A stretch of DNA of 54,556 bases from positions 1 to 54,556 of the forward strand of contig CBDCGV010000015.1 of NCBI GenBank assembly GCA_965216955.1, read 5' to 3'. Of this stretch, positions 41,893 to 50,983 are shown piece after piece (positions within the stretch are counted from its first letter, which is position 1; each line of letters opens with the position of its first letter). The DNA comes from CBDCGV01 sp965216955. GTDB taxonomy: Bacteria > Bacteroidota > Bacteroidia > Chitinophagales > JADIYW01. The notes under the pieces were generated by a model. It was not told the DNA's origin. It worked only from the letters and a program-made list of their open reading frames with translations, and did not search any database. The position numbers were made by a program, and so were the translations under genes.

Positions 41893-43257
41893 ATGAACAA
41901 GATTCTTATATTAGCACTCTCCTTACTCTTTCTTATCAATCATCGCGCCAAAGCTGAACAAGCGCCTGTTGATTCTAGTATATCAAAGGAATTTTTGATT
42001 TATCATTTCGAACTAAAAGATGAAATTATGCCTGCCGCGTGGAGACTAGTTAATAATGCTATTCAAGAGGCTGAAAATCAAAGAGCCGACATTATAATTA
42101 TGGAATTAAACACTTACGGTGGTCGTGTTGATATTGCAGATTCTATAAGAACTGCATTTATTAATGCAGTACCAACTTCTATATCCTGGATCAACAACAA
42201 TGCCGCATCAGCAGGAGCTTTAATTTCAATTGCGTGTGATAGCATATATATGGCTAATGGTGCTAATATGGGTGCAGCAACAGTAGTCGATCAAACGGGT
42301 GCACAAGCTCCCGACAAATATCAGTCTTATATGAGATCAACAATGAGATCAACTGCAGAAGCACAAGGACGCAATCCAAAAATTGCTGAAGCGATGGTTG
42401 ATGACAGAATTAAAATTGAAGGAATAATTGATTCAGGACAAGTTTTAACATTCACAACATCGGAAGCTATAGAAAACAACTTTTGTGAAGGAGAAGCCAA
42501 CAGTATAAAAGATATAATCAAACATTTAAAAATCGATAATTATAAGATTGTAAAGCACGAAATTAAGCCCGTTGATAAAATCATATCTTTTTTACTCAAT
42601 CCGCTTGTCAGTAGCATTATAATGCTCTTAATTTTTGGAGGTATTTATTTTGAGTTGCAAACTCCTGGAGTTGGCTTTCCCTTAGCTGCAGCAGCTGTTG
42701 GTGCCATTTTATATTTTGCTCCCCTCTATTTAGAGGGTTTAGCTGCGAATTGGGAGATCTTGCTTTTCGTAATAGGATTGATCTTAATTGCTCTCGAAAT
42801 TTTTGTCATTCCCGGAACAGGTGTTGCAGGTATAATTGGAGCCTTAGCTGTTATAGCAGGATTAACACTTAGCCTAGTTGAAAACAATTTCTTTGATTTT
42901 CAATTCACTCCTAGTGGAATGCTTGCCCAAGCGTTTTTCAGAGTAGCTATTACACTGTTTACTGGTCTAGCTCTGATGTTATTCTTTGGAAAATCACTTT
43001 TTAACACTCCTGCCTTTAAAAGAATGGTTTTAGCAGACGAACAACTTTCTGAATCAGGATATACGATAAAACAAAAAGAACAAGACAGCTTGGTTGGAAC
43101 AATAGGAATAGCATTAAGTGATTTAAGACCTGCTGGTAAAATTGAAATTGGAGACGAAGTTTATGATGCTGTTACTGAAGGAGGGTTTATTGACATGGGG
43201 TCTACTGTAAAAGTCTTAAAAAATGAAGGATACTCTTTAATAGTGCGCCAGGTTTAA
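41893..43257 (+). CDS. NfeD family membrane-bound ClpP-class serine protease
   Basis: A 454-aa protein of the long NfeD (NfeD1b) type. A signal peptide (1-21) precedes a ClpP-like domain with the catalytic serine at 106 (NNAASAGALI) and a GAAT stretch that closes the active site. Five or so transmembrane helices follow from about 235 to 375, then an NfeD OB-fold domain (VGTIGIALSDLRPAGKIEI). Known: NfeD partners stomatin-like proteins in membrane quality control; no stomatin gene is in this window. Confidence 0.94.
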   Translation: MNKILILALSLLFLINHRAKAEQAPVDSSISKEFLIYHFELKDEIMPAAWRLVNNAIQEAENQRADIIIMELNTYGGRVDIADSIRTAFINAVPTSISWINNNAASAGALISIACDSIYMANGANMGAATVVDQTGAQAPDKYQSYMRSTMRSTAEAQGRNPKIAEAMVDDRIKIEGIIDSGQVLTFTTSEAIENNFCEGEANSIKDIIKHLKIDNYKIVKHEIKPVDKIISFLLNPLVSSIIMLLIFGGIYFELQTPGVGFPLAAAAVGAILYFAPLYLEGLAANWEILLFVIGLILIALEIFVIPGTGVAGIIGALAVIAGLTLSLVENNFFDFQFTPSGMLAQAFFRVAITLFTGLALMLFFGKSLFNTPAFKRMVLADEQLSESGYTIKQKEQDSLVGTIGIALSDLRPAGKIEIGDEVYDAVTEGGFIDMGSTVKVLKNEGYSLIVRQV

Positions 43258-43389
43258 CCTGATTAGCTTTTCTGATTTATTATCTTCCAACATCAAACAA
43301 AGTACAAACAAAAAAATATTTCTTTTTGTGTTTGTTTCACAATAAATCAAATAGAAATCTATTTTCTTAAAAAATCTCTTTTATTTATC

Positions 43390-43397
43390 TACCTTTA
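43390..43397 (+). promoter_or_regulatory. possible -7 box (TACCTTTA) for pyrG
   Basis: It is one mismatch from TAnnTTTG, 31 bases before the pyrG ATG. No perfect -33 TTG was located. Low confidence. Confidence 0.28.
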
Positions 43398-43428
43398 CAT
43401 TCCATAACAAACAGTTTTAATTCTTGTT

Positions 43429-45033
43429 ATGGCCAAGTTTATCTTTGTTACCGGTGGGGTAACTTCTTCTTTAGGAAAAGGAATTTTAGCAGCTTCGCTC
43501 GGTAAATTATTGCAATCTCGCGGTTTACGTGTGACCATTCAAAAATTCGACCCTTACATCAATGTAGATCCAGGCACAATGAATCCTTATGAACATGGCG
43601 AATGTTTTGTAACAGAAGATGGTGCAGAAACAGATTTAGATCTTGGGCACTATGAACGTTTTCTAAACATTCATACTTCACAAGCTAATAATGTAACTAC
43701 AGGAAGAGTTTATCAAGAAGTGATAAACAAAGAACGTAAGGGAGATTATAAAGGTAAAACTGTTCAAATAATTCCTCATATAACTGATGAGATAAAGAGA
43801 AGAATGCTTCTTTTAGGTGAAAGTGATGCGTTTGATATTGTTATAACAGAAATTGGAGGTACAGTTGGTGATATTGAGTCGCTTCCTTTTATAGAGGCAA
43901 TAAGACAGCTCAAGTGGGAACTCCCCAAAAATGATTATCTATCTCTTCATTTAACCTTGGTTCCATATCTGAAGGCTGCAAAAGAATTAAAAACAAAACC
44001 GACACAAAGATCTGTTAGAGAACTTCAAGAAAATGGAATTCAACCAGACATAGTTGCTTGCCGAACAGAACGTCCACTTGAAAAACAAACAAAAGAAAAA
44101 ATTGCAAAATTTTGTAATGTTGATATTAAATCAGTTATTCAAGCCCTCGATGCTAACAGCATCTATGATGTTCCTTTAAATTTGCAAAAAGAAGGGCTAG
44201 ACAAAATTGTTTTAGAAAAACTCAAAATCAAAAAGTATAAAAAACTTGATTTAACCATTTGGAATGACTTTCTTGAAAAAAACAACCATCCTAAAACAGA
44301 TGTTACAATTGGGTTTGTAGGCAAATATGTAGAGTTGCAAGATGCTTATAAATCTATAACCGAAGCGCTAACCCATGCAGGAGCAGCCAATAGATGCAAA
44401 GTAAATATTAAAATTATCCATTCGGATGAAATAAATAATCGGATTTTAAGAGATGAATTACCAAATGTTGATGCTATACTGGTGGCACCAGGTTTCGGAA
44501 ATAGAGGCATAGAAGGCAAAATAAAGGCCGTACAATATGCTAGAGAAAACAATGTTCCATTTTTTGGAATTTGTTTAGGAATGCAATTAGCAACAGTGGA
44601 GTTTGCAAGAAATGTACTCCATTTTAAAGGGGCTAATTCTACAGAAATGAATAAACGAACCAAGTATCCAGTAATTGATTTAATGGAAAATCAGCGAAAG
44701 GTTAAAAATCTTGGTGGAACGATGCGACTTGGTGCTTATAATTGTGAATTAAAAAGTGGAACAAAGGCATACGCTGCCTACAGAAAGAAAAATATCTCTG
44801 AAAGGCATAGGCATCGATATGAATTTAATAATAAATACCTCAAGCAATTTGAAAAAGCAGGAATGATAATGTCTGGGATAAATCCTGAAAGTAAACTTGT
44901 TGAAATTATTGAATTAAAAGATCACCCATGGTTTGTTGGCACCCAATTTCATCCTGAATTCAAAAGTACTGTTGTAAAACCACAACCATTGTTTGTTAAA
45001 TTTGTTGCCGCAGCAATCAAAAATAAATTGTAA
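43429..45033 (+). CDS. pyrG: CTP synthase
   Basis: PyrG makes CTP from UTP, ATP and glutamine. The synthetase domain opens with FVTGGVTSSLGKGILAASLG and binds nucleotides at YINVDPGTMNPYEHGE. The glutamine amidotransferase half holds GICLGMQLA (nucleophile Cys382) and the His/Glu pair in GTQFHPEFKS. At 534 aa the length is normal. It follows the nfeD-type gene after 171 bases and is probably its own transcription unit. Confidence 0.98.
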   Translation: MAKFIFVTGGVTSSLGKGILAASLGKLLQSRGLRVTIQKFDPYINVDPGTMNPYEHGECFVTEDGAETDLDLGHYERFLNIHTSQANNVTTGRVYQEVINKERKGDYKGKTVQIIPHITDEIKRRMLLLGESDAFDIVITEIGGTVGDIESLPFIEAIRQLKWELPKNDYLSLHLTLVPYLKAAKELKTKPTQRSVRELQENGIQPDIVACRTERPLEKQTKEKIAKFCNVDIKSVIQALDANSIYDVPLNLQKEGLDKIVLEKLKIKKYKKLDLTIWNDFLEKNNHPKTDVTIGFVGKYVELQDAYKSITEALTHAGAANRCKVNIKIIHSDEINNRILRDELPNVDAILVAPGFGNRGIEGKIKAVQYARENNVPFFGICLGMQLATVEFARNVLHFKGANSTEMNKRTKYPVIDLMENQRKVKNLGGTMRLGAYNCELKSGTKAYAAYRKKNISERHRHRYEFNNKYLKQFEKAGMIMSGINPESKLVEIIELKDHPWFVGTQFHPEFKSTVVKPQPLFVKFVAAAIKNKL

Positions 45034-45121
45034 CTTAAATAGTCCATATTTAAAAACACCCCTGATAAAACACCTTAAGTCGATTACTATAAAAGCAGAT
45101 CCTTAATAAAATTAAACACCT

Positions 45122-46435
45122 ATGAAAAACTACCAAGATTTTGCTTCAAAACTTATTGAAGAAGAAAAGCTGTCTAAAGATCCAAGAAGCAGACTTTCAG
45201 ATGTAACATCAGCACTATTATTCAATAAAAATTATGTCGTAGATGTGCATACACACTTCTTTGATATTTTATGTATTAACAAGTCCTATTTTATAATCAG
45301 AATGCTTAAAGACACCTTTAAGATTAGAAGAAGAGGTGAAACCCCTATTTCAGAAAGCGAAATTGAACATATATATAAACATATAAATGAGTATGAAGAA
45401 AATTGGGAAGATAAACTAGCAGAAGAACTTTCGTTTGAGCATGAAAATGCACAAGAAAGAGGTTTAAGAGATAGTTTTAAGGCACTTGCTTTTTTAAAGA
45501 TGAAAAAAATGGCTACAGTTTACAACCACTATATCCAAAACTTCTCTCCTGCTATCCTATTTGATTTACCAAAAGAACAGGTAATAACAACTGCCTTGAT
45601 GATGGACTTAGAAATGGGCTGGAACACTAAAATCAAGAAAACTATTCACGATCAAATACTTGAATTAAAGGAACTGAGTCTAAAACATCCAGTTTTGCCT
45701 TTTTTATTTTGTGATCCAAGAAGAGCAAATTTTAAAGATGACAAGAAAAATATCTACGCCCTCTTTAATTTGGCTTTTTGCGAGGCGCATCCATTTTTTG
45801 GCATTAAAATATATCCTGCATTAGGTTACGATCCTTCAGACTATAGGCTTTGGCCTATTTATGCATTATGTGAAAAATATTCAATTCCAGTATTATCTCA
45901 TTGTGGCGGCAATACTGTCTCCACTGATCAACTTTCCCTAGATATTTTCGAAGGAGATCAAAAAAAGACGATTAGTGGTGAAAACAGAAAGGAAATAGCC
46001 TATCAATTAAATGATCCTGAAAGATGGAGATTGGTATTACAAAAATATCCTAATCTAAAACTTAATCTGGCACATTTTGGAGGTTATAAGACTTGGGATT
46101 CAAGCGGTACTGTAGACATTGAAATAGACCCACAACAAAGAAAAGAAACCATATTTGATCTAATGAATACATACAGAAATGTGTATGCTGACTTCTCTTT
46201 CAATATTGTTGATGAAAAGATATCAAAGAATCTGATTGAAAAATTAGCCTCAAGTGAAGAAATAAGCAATAGAGCATTATATGGAACGGATTATTGGGTT
46301 GTAAATAAAGAGGGTAATTTACTTGAAGAACAGCAAAAGTTTATTCAATTGATGGATGCTAAATCCCCTCTTTTAAAGCAAAAACTAATTAAGGATAATC
46401 CAAACCGCTATTTATTTGAATCAACCAGTATTTAA
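45122..46435 (+). CDS. amidohydrolase-superfamily protein (TIM barrel), substrate unknown
   Basis: A 437-aa protein with the amidohydrolase metal site laid out in order: HTH (His43, His45) after strand one, IKIYPALGYD for the later strand, SHCGG with a His, NLAHFGG with another His, and LYGTDYW with the final Asp. This is the amidohydro_2 (metal-dependent hydrolase, ACMSD-like) arrangement. About 150 residues lie between the HxH motif and the next barrel strand, longer than in many relatives. The substrate cannot be deduced from sequence or neighbours. Confidence 0.87.
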   Translation: MKNYQDFASKLIEEEKLSKDPRSRLSDVTSALLFNKNYVVDVHTHFFDILCINKSYFIIRMLKDTFKIRRRGETPISESEIEHIYKHINEYEENWEDKLAEELSFEHENAQERGLRDSFKALAFLKMKKMATVYNHYIQNFSPAILFDLPKEQVITTALMMDLEMGWNTKIKKTIHDQILELKELSLKHPVLPFLFCDPRRANFKDDKKNIYALFNLAFCEAHPFFGIKIYPALGYDPSDYRLWPIYALCEKYSIPVLSHCGGNTVSTDQLSLDIFEGDQKKTISGENRKEIAYQLNDPERWRLVLQKYPNLKLNLAHFGGYKTWDSSGTVDIEIDPQQRKETIFDLMNTYRNVYADFSFNIVDEKISKNLIEKLASSEEISNRALYGTDYWVVNKEGNLLEEQQKFIQLMDAKSPLLKQKLIKDNPNRYLFESTSI

Positions 46436-46504
46436 AAAGTGGATTATTTTAAAATCTTAATCGTTAATTGATAAAGGTTTCAGCGATAAACCCACCTACT
46501 TTCA

Positions 46505-46512
46505 TATATTTG
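46505..46512 (+). promoter_or_regulatory. candidate -7 box (TATATTTG) for yidC
   Basis: An exact TAnnTTTG match ends 23 bases before the yidC ATG. The nearest TTG upstream (46468-46470) is farther than the usual spacing. Confidence 0.42.
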
Positions 46513-46535
46513 CCCTCCTTACAATAATATTCTTA

Positions 46536-48455
46536 ATGGATCGGAATACAGTTACAGGTTTGCTTTTAATAGGGTTGTTATGGATTGCAATGGTCTATTA
46601 CAATCAAAACCAAAGAGAAAAAATTCAGGAAACACAAACAACTACTGAAGAAATTGATCAGGAAAACAGAGATCAGCAAATTCCTCAAAAACAAGTAGAA
46701 CCAATTAATGCTGTAAATGAAGCACCTATAGTTAGTGAGCATATTCCAGATTCAATTACCCAACAAGCACTGATTACAAAATATGGTCACTTTGCAAAGT
46801 TTAGAGAAGGACAAGAAAAAAATATTATTGTCGAGAATGACAAAATAATTGTTGAATTCTCAAGCAAAGGTGGATTAATTCAAAAAGTTACCTTAAAGGA
46901 TTATAAGACCTATGGAGGAGGTCCTCTAGTTCTATTTGAGGACACAGCGAAAAACTCATTTAATTTTGAATATGCGCATAATAGCGGTAGTTATTATATT
47001 TCAACTAAAGATTTGTTTTTTCAGACTTCCAATTCCAGTACAATAATTGAAAATGAGGATGTTGAAAAAGTAGTTTTCAGTGTACAACTAGATAATGGTC
47101 AAACTTATGAACACATCTATAGCATTCCTGCAACAGGCTATCAAATAGATTTTGAGTTAAAAACCAAAGGATTTGACCAAATAATCCCTCGAAATAGTTC
47201 CTATCTTACTTTAGATTGGAAACAAAGGTTACCCAGACAAGAAAACGGTGTGGCTGATGAACGTCTGAATTCGAATATCTATTATCGCTTTACAGATGGA
47301 GAAGTTAAAAATCTTAATGTTAGAAAAAACAATGATGATCGAATATCTACTAAACTAACATGGGTTAGTTTTAAGCAAAAGTTCTTTAACAGCTCCTTAA
47401 TTGCGCAGGATAATTTTGGAAGCGGCACACAACTCAAAACTACCAATTCTGAAAATGATGATTTTGTAAAAGACTTTGAAGCTAAAATGATTGTCAATTA
47501 CGACGGATCAAATGCCTTCTCCTTCCCTATGCAGTTTTATTTTGGGCCCAATCAGTATTATGCACTGAAAAAACAAAAAAATGATTTGCACAAAATTGTT
47601 CCACTTGGAAAATTTGTATTTGGATGGGTGAATAGAGGTTTGATTATTCCTGTTTTTACTTTTTTAAATAAGTACATAAGTAATTATGGAATCATCATAT
47701 TTATTCTAGTATTACTTATCAAACTCGTGCTTACCCCTTTTACATATAAGTCGTTCTTATCTCTAATTAAAATGAAGGTTCTAAAACCAGAATTAGCAGA
47801 GATTAAAGAGAAATATGGAAAGGACCAGCAAAAGCTAGCTCAAAAACAAATGGAACTGTATAGAAAAGCAGGGGTCAACCCAATGGGAGGATGCTTGCCC
47901 ATGCTTTTTCAAATGCCAATTTTGATTGCTATGTATCGCTTTTTCCCTTCATCGATTGAACTTCGACAACAATCATTTCTATGGGCAAAAGATTTATCCA
48001 CTTACGATTCCATATTAGATTTACCATTTACCATACCACAGTATGGAGCTCATGTTAGTTTATTTACTATTCTGATGGCCATCACCTCTTTCTTTTATAC
48101 AAAAATGAATAGCTCCGCGCAACCTGACTCAGGTGGAGCGATGGGTGCCCAAATGAAAATGTTCCAATATTTCATGCCCTTCATGTTGTTGTTCATTTTC
48201 AATAAGTTTTCTGCTGCATTGAGTTACTATTATTTCTTATACAACTTGCTCTCAATGGTTCAACATTTCTTGATGAAAAAATTTGTCATCGATGAAGATA
48301 AAATACATAGGCAATTACAAGAAAATAAGAAAAAACCCGTTAAAAAATCGAAATGGCAATCACGTCTTGAACAAGCCATGAAGCAACAACAAGAAATGCA
48401 AAACAAGAAGCAAGGAAAAGGAAGCAAACAACTTCCTAATAAAAAAAAGAAATAG
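46536..48455 (+). CDS. yidC: membrane protein insertase YidC
   Basis: YidC inserts inner-membrane proteins with or without the Sec translocon. A first membrane helix (8-21) is followed by a large periplasmic domain, then a core of five helices beginning about 370-395 with NRGLIIPVFTFLN and containing MGGCLPMLFQMPILIAMYRF, the hydrophilic groove. A Lys/Gln-rich basic tail (KQQQEMQNKKQGKGSKQ) may bind ribosomes. At 639 aa it is long for a bacterial YidC, as usual for Bacteroidota. It is not followed by a mobile element. Confidence 0.97.
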   Translation: MDRNTVTGLLLIGLLWIAMVYYNQNQREKIQETQTTTEEIDQENRDQQIPQKQVEPINAVNEAPIVSEHIPDSITQQALITKYGHFAKFREGQEKNIIVENDKIIVEFSSKGGLIQKVTLKDYKTYGGGPLVLFEDTAKNSFNFEYAHNSGSYYISTKDLFFQTSNSSTIIENEDVEKVVFSVQLDNGQTYEHIYSIPATGYQIDFELKTKGFDQIIPRNSSYLTLDWKQRLPRQENGVADERLNSNIYYRFTDGEVKNLNVRKNNDDRISTKLTWVSFKQKFFNSSLIAQDNFGSGTQLKTTNSENDDFVKDFEAKMIVNYDGSNAFSFPMQFYFGPNQYYALKKQKNDLHKIVPLGKFVFGWVNRGLIIPVFTFLNKYISNYGIIIFILVLLIKLVLTPFTYKSFLSLIKMKVLKPELAEIKEKYGKDQQKLAQKQMELYRKAGVNPMGGCLPMLFQMPILIAMYRFFPSSIELRQQSFLWAKDLSTYDSILDLPFTIPQYGAHVSLFTILMAITSFFYTKMNSSAQPDSGGAMGAQMKMFQYFMPFMLLFIFNKFSAALSYYYFLYNLLSMVQHFLMKKFVIDEDKIHRQLQENKKKPVKKSKWQSRLEQAMKQQQEMQNKKQGKGSKQLPNKKKK

Positions 48456-48499
48456 TTTCTTCTTAAATTATTTCCTTATAACATATATATATTTTAACT

Positions 48500-48913
48500 G
48501 TGAATATCGAAGAGAGAATCCGAAACAGTTACAGTAGGCAATCGTTTATGAAAACGATTGGTGCCCAATTAGTTTCAATAGAAAAAGGGGTGGTTAAGAT
48601 CGATTGTGATTTTGATCCTAAACTGACTCAACAACATGGTTACTTGCATGCGGGCGTTATTACAACAATTGTTGATGTAGCGTGCGGATATGCTGCTCTG
48701 ACCACAATGGATGAAGACAGAAGCGTTTTAACAGTTGAATTTAAAACAACCTTCTTAAGACCCGCTAAAACCAATAAAATAACAGCTGTTGGAAAAGTAA
48801 TTAAAACGGGCAATAGACTTACCTTTTGTGAAGGAACAGTTTTCGATGAAAAAGGTATAACTGAAATTGCAAGAATGACTGCAACAATGGCTTCCATACG
48901 TTTAAATAAATAA
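48500..48913 (+). CDS. PaaI-family hotdog thioesterase
   Basis: A 137-aa hotdog protein. The HGYLHAGVITTIVDVACG helix (46-63) carries the HxxxHAG and Asp59 residues of PaaI-type acyl-CoA thioesterases, and the long FKTTFLRPAKTNKITAVGKV strands complete the fold. The start is GTG at 48500; the next ATG (48548) would remove the first helix, so GTG is preferred. It converges with the FadL-like porin gene after 16 bases. Confidence 0.88.
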   Translation: MNIEERIRNSYSRQSFMKTIGAQLVSIEKGVVKIDCDFDPKLTQQHGYLHAGVITTIVDVACGYAALTTMDEDRSVLTVEFKTTFLRPAKTNKITAVGKVIKTGNRLTFCEGTVFDEKGITEIARMTATMASIRLNK

Positions 48914-48929
48914 TAGATAGACTACACTC

Positions 48930-50375
48930 TTATTTATTTTTCTTATCCAGTTTAATGTTCGCACTCCAGGCAAATACCCATACATCTCCTGACAATTCAT
49001 GTTTTACTTTTGAAGAAGGCAATTCTATTTCAGTATTAAAAAGATCCTCTAAGGGAGATAATAAGCTGCCTATTTCACCTGCAAATATCTCATAATCTCT
49101 ATAATAAGTTTGTGAAACATAGAAGACTTTTACAATTCCAGCTTCTAAAGTTAACACCTCACTAACTTTTAAAGCAGCTCCCATGGTAAACGAATGAGAA
49201 GGCATAAAAAAATTAATATCATTCTGATAACCATCGTCAATTCCCATTGCAGATAGTGCATATCCCCCGCTCACTTTCCATTTGTCTTTACTCCCGACTT
49301 TAGCTTCCATCGCAATATTATACTCCTGATAGTTCCTATATATAAAATCCTCTCTCCCATTCCAGTCTGCTCTTTTAAAAATAAACAACCGATTTCCGAC
49401 GGCAACGGTTATTCTTTCTATCGGATTATATCGAATACCAAAACTTAAGTTAGCGGGAAGATCGGAAGATACAATTCTATTATTGACATAAATGCCTTCT
49501 GTGCCCGAAATAAAAGACCCTCCTTTATCGTCATTGACCTTAGTTCTTAAACGAATTCCTGTTTTAAACTCGCACTTTGCAGAAAAATATACTTTCTTAT
49601 GGTAATTGTAGTTGATTCCAAAAACAGGAGTAAACCCATAGCCTCGCTGACCAGCATCAATCTGTACGTCAACCAAACTACCCAATAATTCTGCAATACC
49701 CTCCTCTACATCGTTGAAGGTCCCATTAACAGGGCTAAAAGTTAAATTGTTTATCGCCCCTAAATAAGTTGATAAAAAATAGTTAAAACGGATACCTCCT
49801 GAAAAAGAGAAAGAAGGCGTTGCTTGATAAGCCACCCCTAAATAAATACTTGGGGCATATGCAAATCCTTCAAAACTAAAATTATAGTCATAGTCTAAAT
49901 CGTCACCATATAATAGTTCGGCAACAGCCGTTAAATCAGAAATAGGTAAATCTCCTAATGGCAAAGAGGTAAATGTAGAGCTTCCTCCTCCTCCAATAGC
50001 TGGCGTTAAAAATCCTGAAACAGCCCATTTATCCCTTTTCCAAACAGCATATAACTCGGGAAAAAGAAAATTGTTTAATTCCCAAGGATATGTTGTTCTT
50101 TCTTGATTAAGAAATTCATACTCTGTCACAATTTTATTTCTAATAGCTTGTGACTGATTAACTAATGATATATGAAACCCATTTTCTAAACTGGTAGTAC
50201 CCGCCGGATTAAAATAAACCGCATCTATTTCTTGGCTAGATTCTCTTGCATTCATTCTTGCCCACGTTGCGCTATGAGTTGGGATAGCATATGCATTTAT
50301 CTGATATTCCAAGCGTTGAGCGATACTGGGTAATGAACACAATATGATCCCAAACAAACAACAAAACCAATTCAT
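48930..50375 (-). CDS. OmpP1/FadL/TodX family outer-membrane transporter
   Basis: A 481-aa beta-barrel protein. Signal peptide 1-19 ends SIAQ; YFNPAGTTSLENGFHIS at about 54-70 is the family's hallmark segment, and many alternating beta strands follow to a C-terminal WSANIKLDKKNK. FadL-type barrels import long-chain fatty acids or other hydrophobic compounds. With two thioesterases and a FAD dehydrogenase nearby it fits a lipid-use neighbourhood, but that is context only. Confidence 0.92.
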   Translation of the reverse strand: MNWFCCLFGIILCSLPSIAQRLEYQINAYAIPTHSATWARMNARESSQEIDAVYFNPAGTTSLENGFHISLVNQSQAIRNKIVTEYEFLNQERTTYPWELNNFLFPELYAVWKRDKWAVSGFLTPAIGGGGSSTFTSLPLGDLPISDLTAVAELLYGDDLDYDYNFSFEGFAYAPSIYLGVAYQATPSFSFSGGIRFNYFLSTYLGAINNLTFSPVNGTFNDVEEGIAELLGSLVDVQIDAGQRGYGFTPVFGINYNYHKKVYFSAKCEFKTGIRLRTKVNDDKGGSFISGTEGIYVNNRIVSSDLPANLSFGIRYNPIERITVAVGNRLFIFKRADWNGREDFIYRNYQEYNIAMEAKVGSKDKWKVSGGYALSAMGIDDGYQNDINFFMPSHSFTMGAALKVSEVLTLEAGIVKVFYVSQTYYRDYEIFAGEIGSLLSPLEDLFNTEIELPSSKVKHELSGDVWVFAWSANIKLDKKNK

Positions 50376-50524
50376 AATAAGTATTTAATGAAATTCATTC
50401 TGCCAAAAACAAAATCATTTATTCGTTGGCTTCCATCACAACAAGTAATCATATTACGATTAAAGATAATAATATTGTCATACCACTACATTTCCAGTTT
50501 TAAACAATTTGTGGAGGTTCTTCA

Positions 50525-50971
50525 TTATAGCGTATATCCTATTTCCGGTGATAAAGCAATTTTACTTCTTGAAAAATTACCTATTCCAAAAGCAATTAGT
50601 TTATTTTCTTCATTGAACAATTCCGCCTCTCCCACAAATAAGTTTTTAGATACAAATTTTGTAGTACCAATTGCCGTAAGCTTTCCCTTTGTTACTGGCC
50701 TAATAAGATTAATATTAAAAGAGGTAGTGAGTACAAAAACATCTTTCACAATAGAATTAACCGCAAAAAAAGAGGCATCATCTAGCAGTTTAAAATAGAC
50801 TGAACCATGAACCGCATTTAACGCATGATAATATTTTTTATGAATATCTAATGTTATAATGGCCTTTCGCTCTTGAACATCAATATCAATAGTCTCGAAA
50901 TAATATTTTTGACTATTTGCTAGTTTATACATTCGCTCTAATTTTAGAAAATGAGCGTCTTTTTTAGCCAT
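50525..50971 (-). CDS. second PaaI-like hotdog thioesterase
   Basis: A 148-aa hotdog-fold protein with HKKYYHALNAVHGSVYFKLLDDASFF (HG and Asp in the helix), VLTTSFNINLIRPVTKGKLTAIG and a C-terminal IGNFSRSKIALS. It is 12 bases downstream of the FAD dehydrogenase gene on the same strand, implying an operon. The sequence differs clearly from the thioesterase at 48500, so it is a paralogue rather than a duplicate. The substrate is unknown. Confidence 0.88.
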   Translation of the reverse strand: MAKKDAHFLKLERMYKLANSQKYYFETIDIDVQERKAIITLDIHKKYYHALNAVHGSVYFKLLDDASFFAVNSIVKDVFVLTTSFNINLIRPVTKGKLTAIGTTKFVSKNLFVGEAELFNEENKLIAFGIGNFSRSKIALSPEIGYTL

Positions 50972-50983
50972 ATTACTTACAAT

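Noticed and set aside
50388..50798. 136-codon plus-strand frame over the second thioesterase
   Set aside because: It lies antisense to a clear hotdog-fold gene and has no family features.
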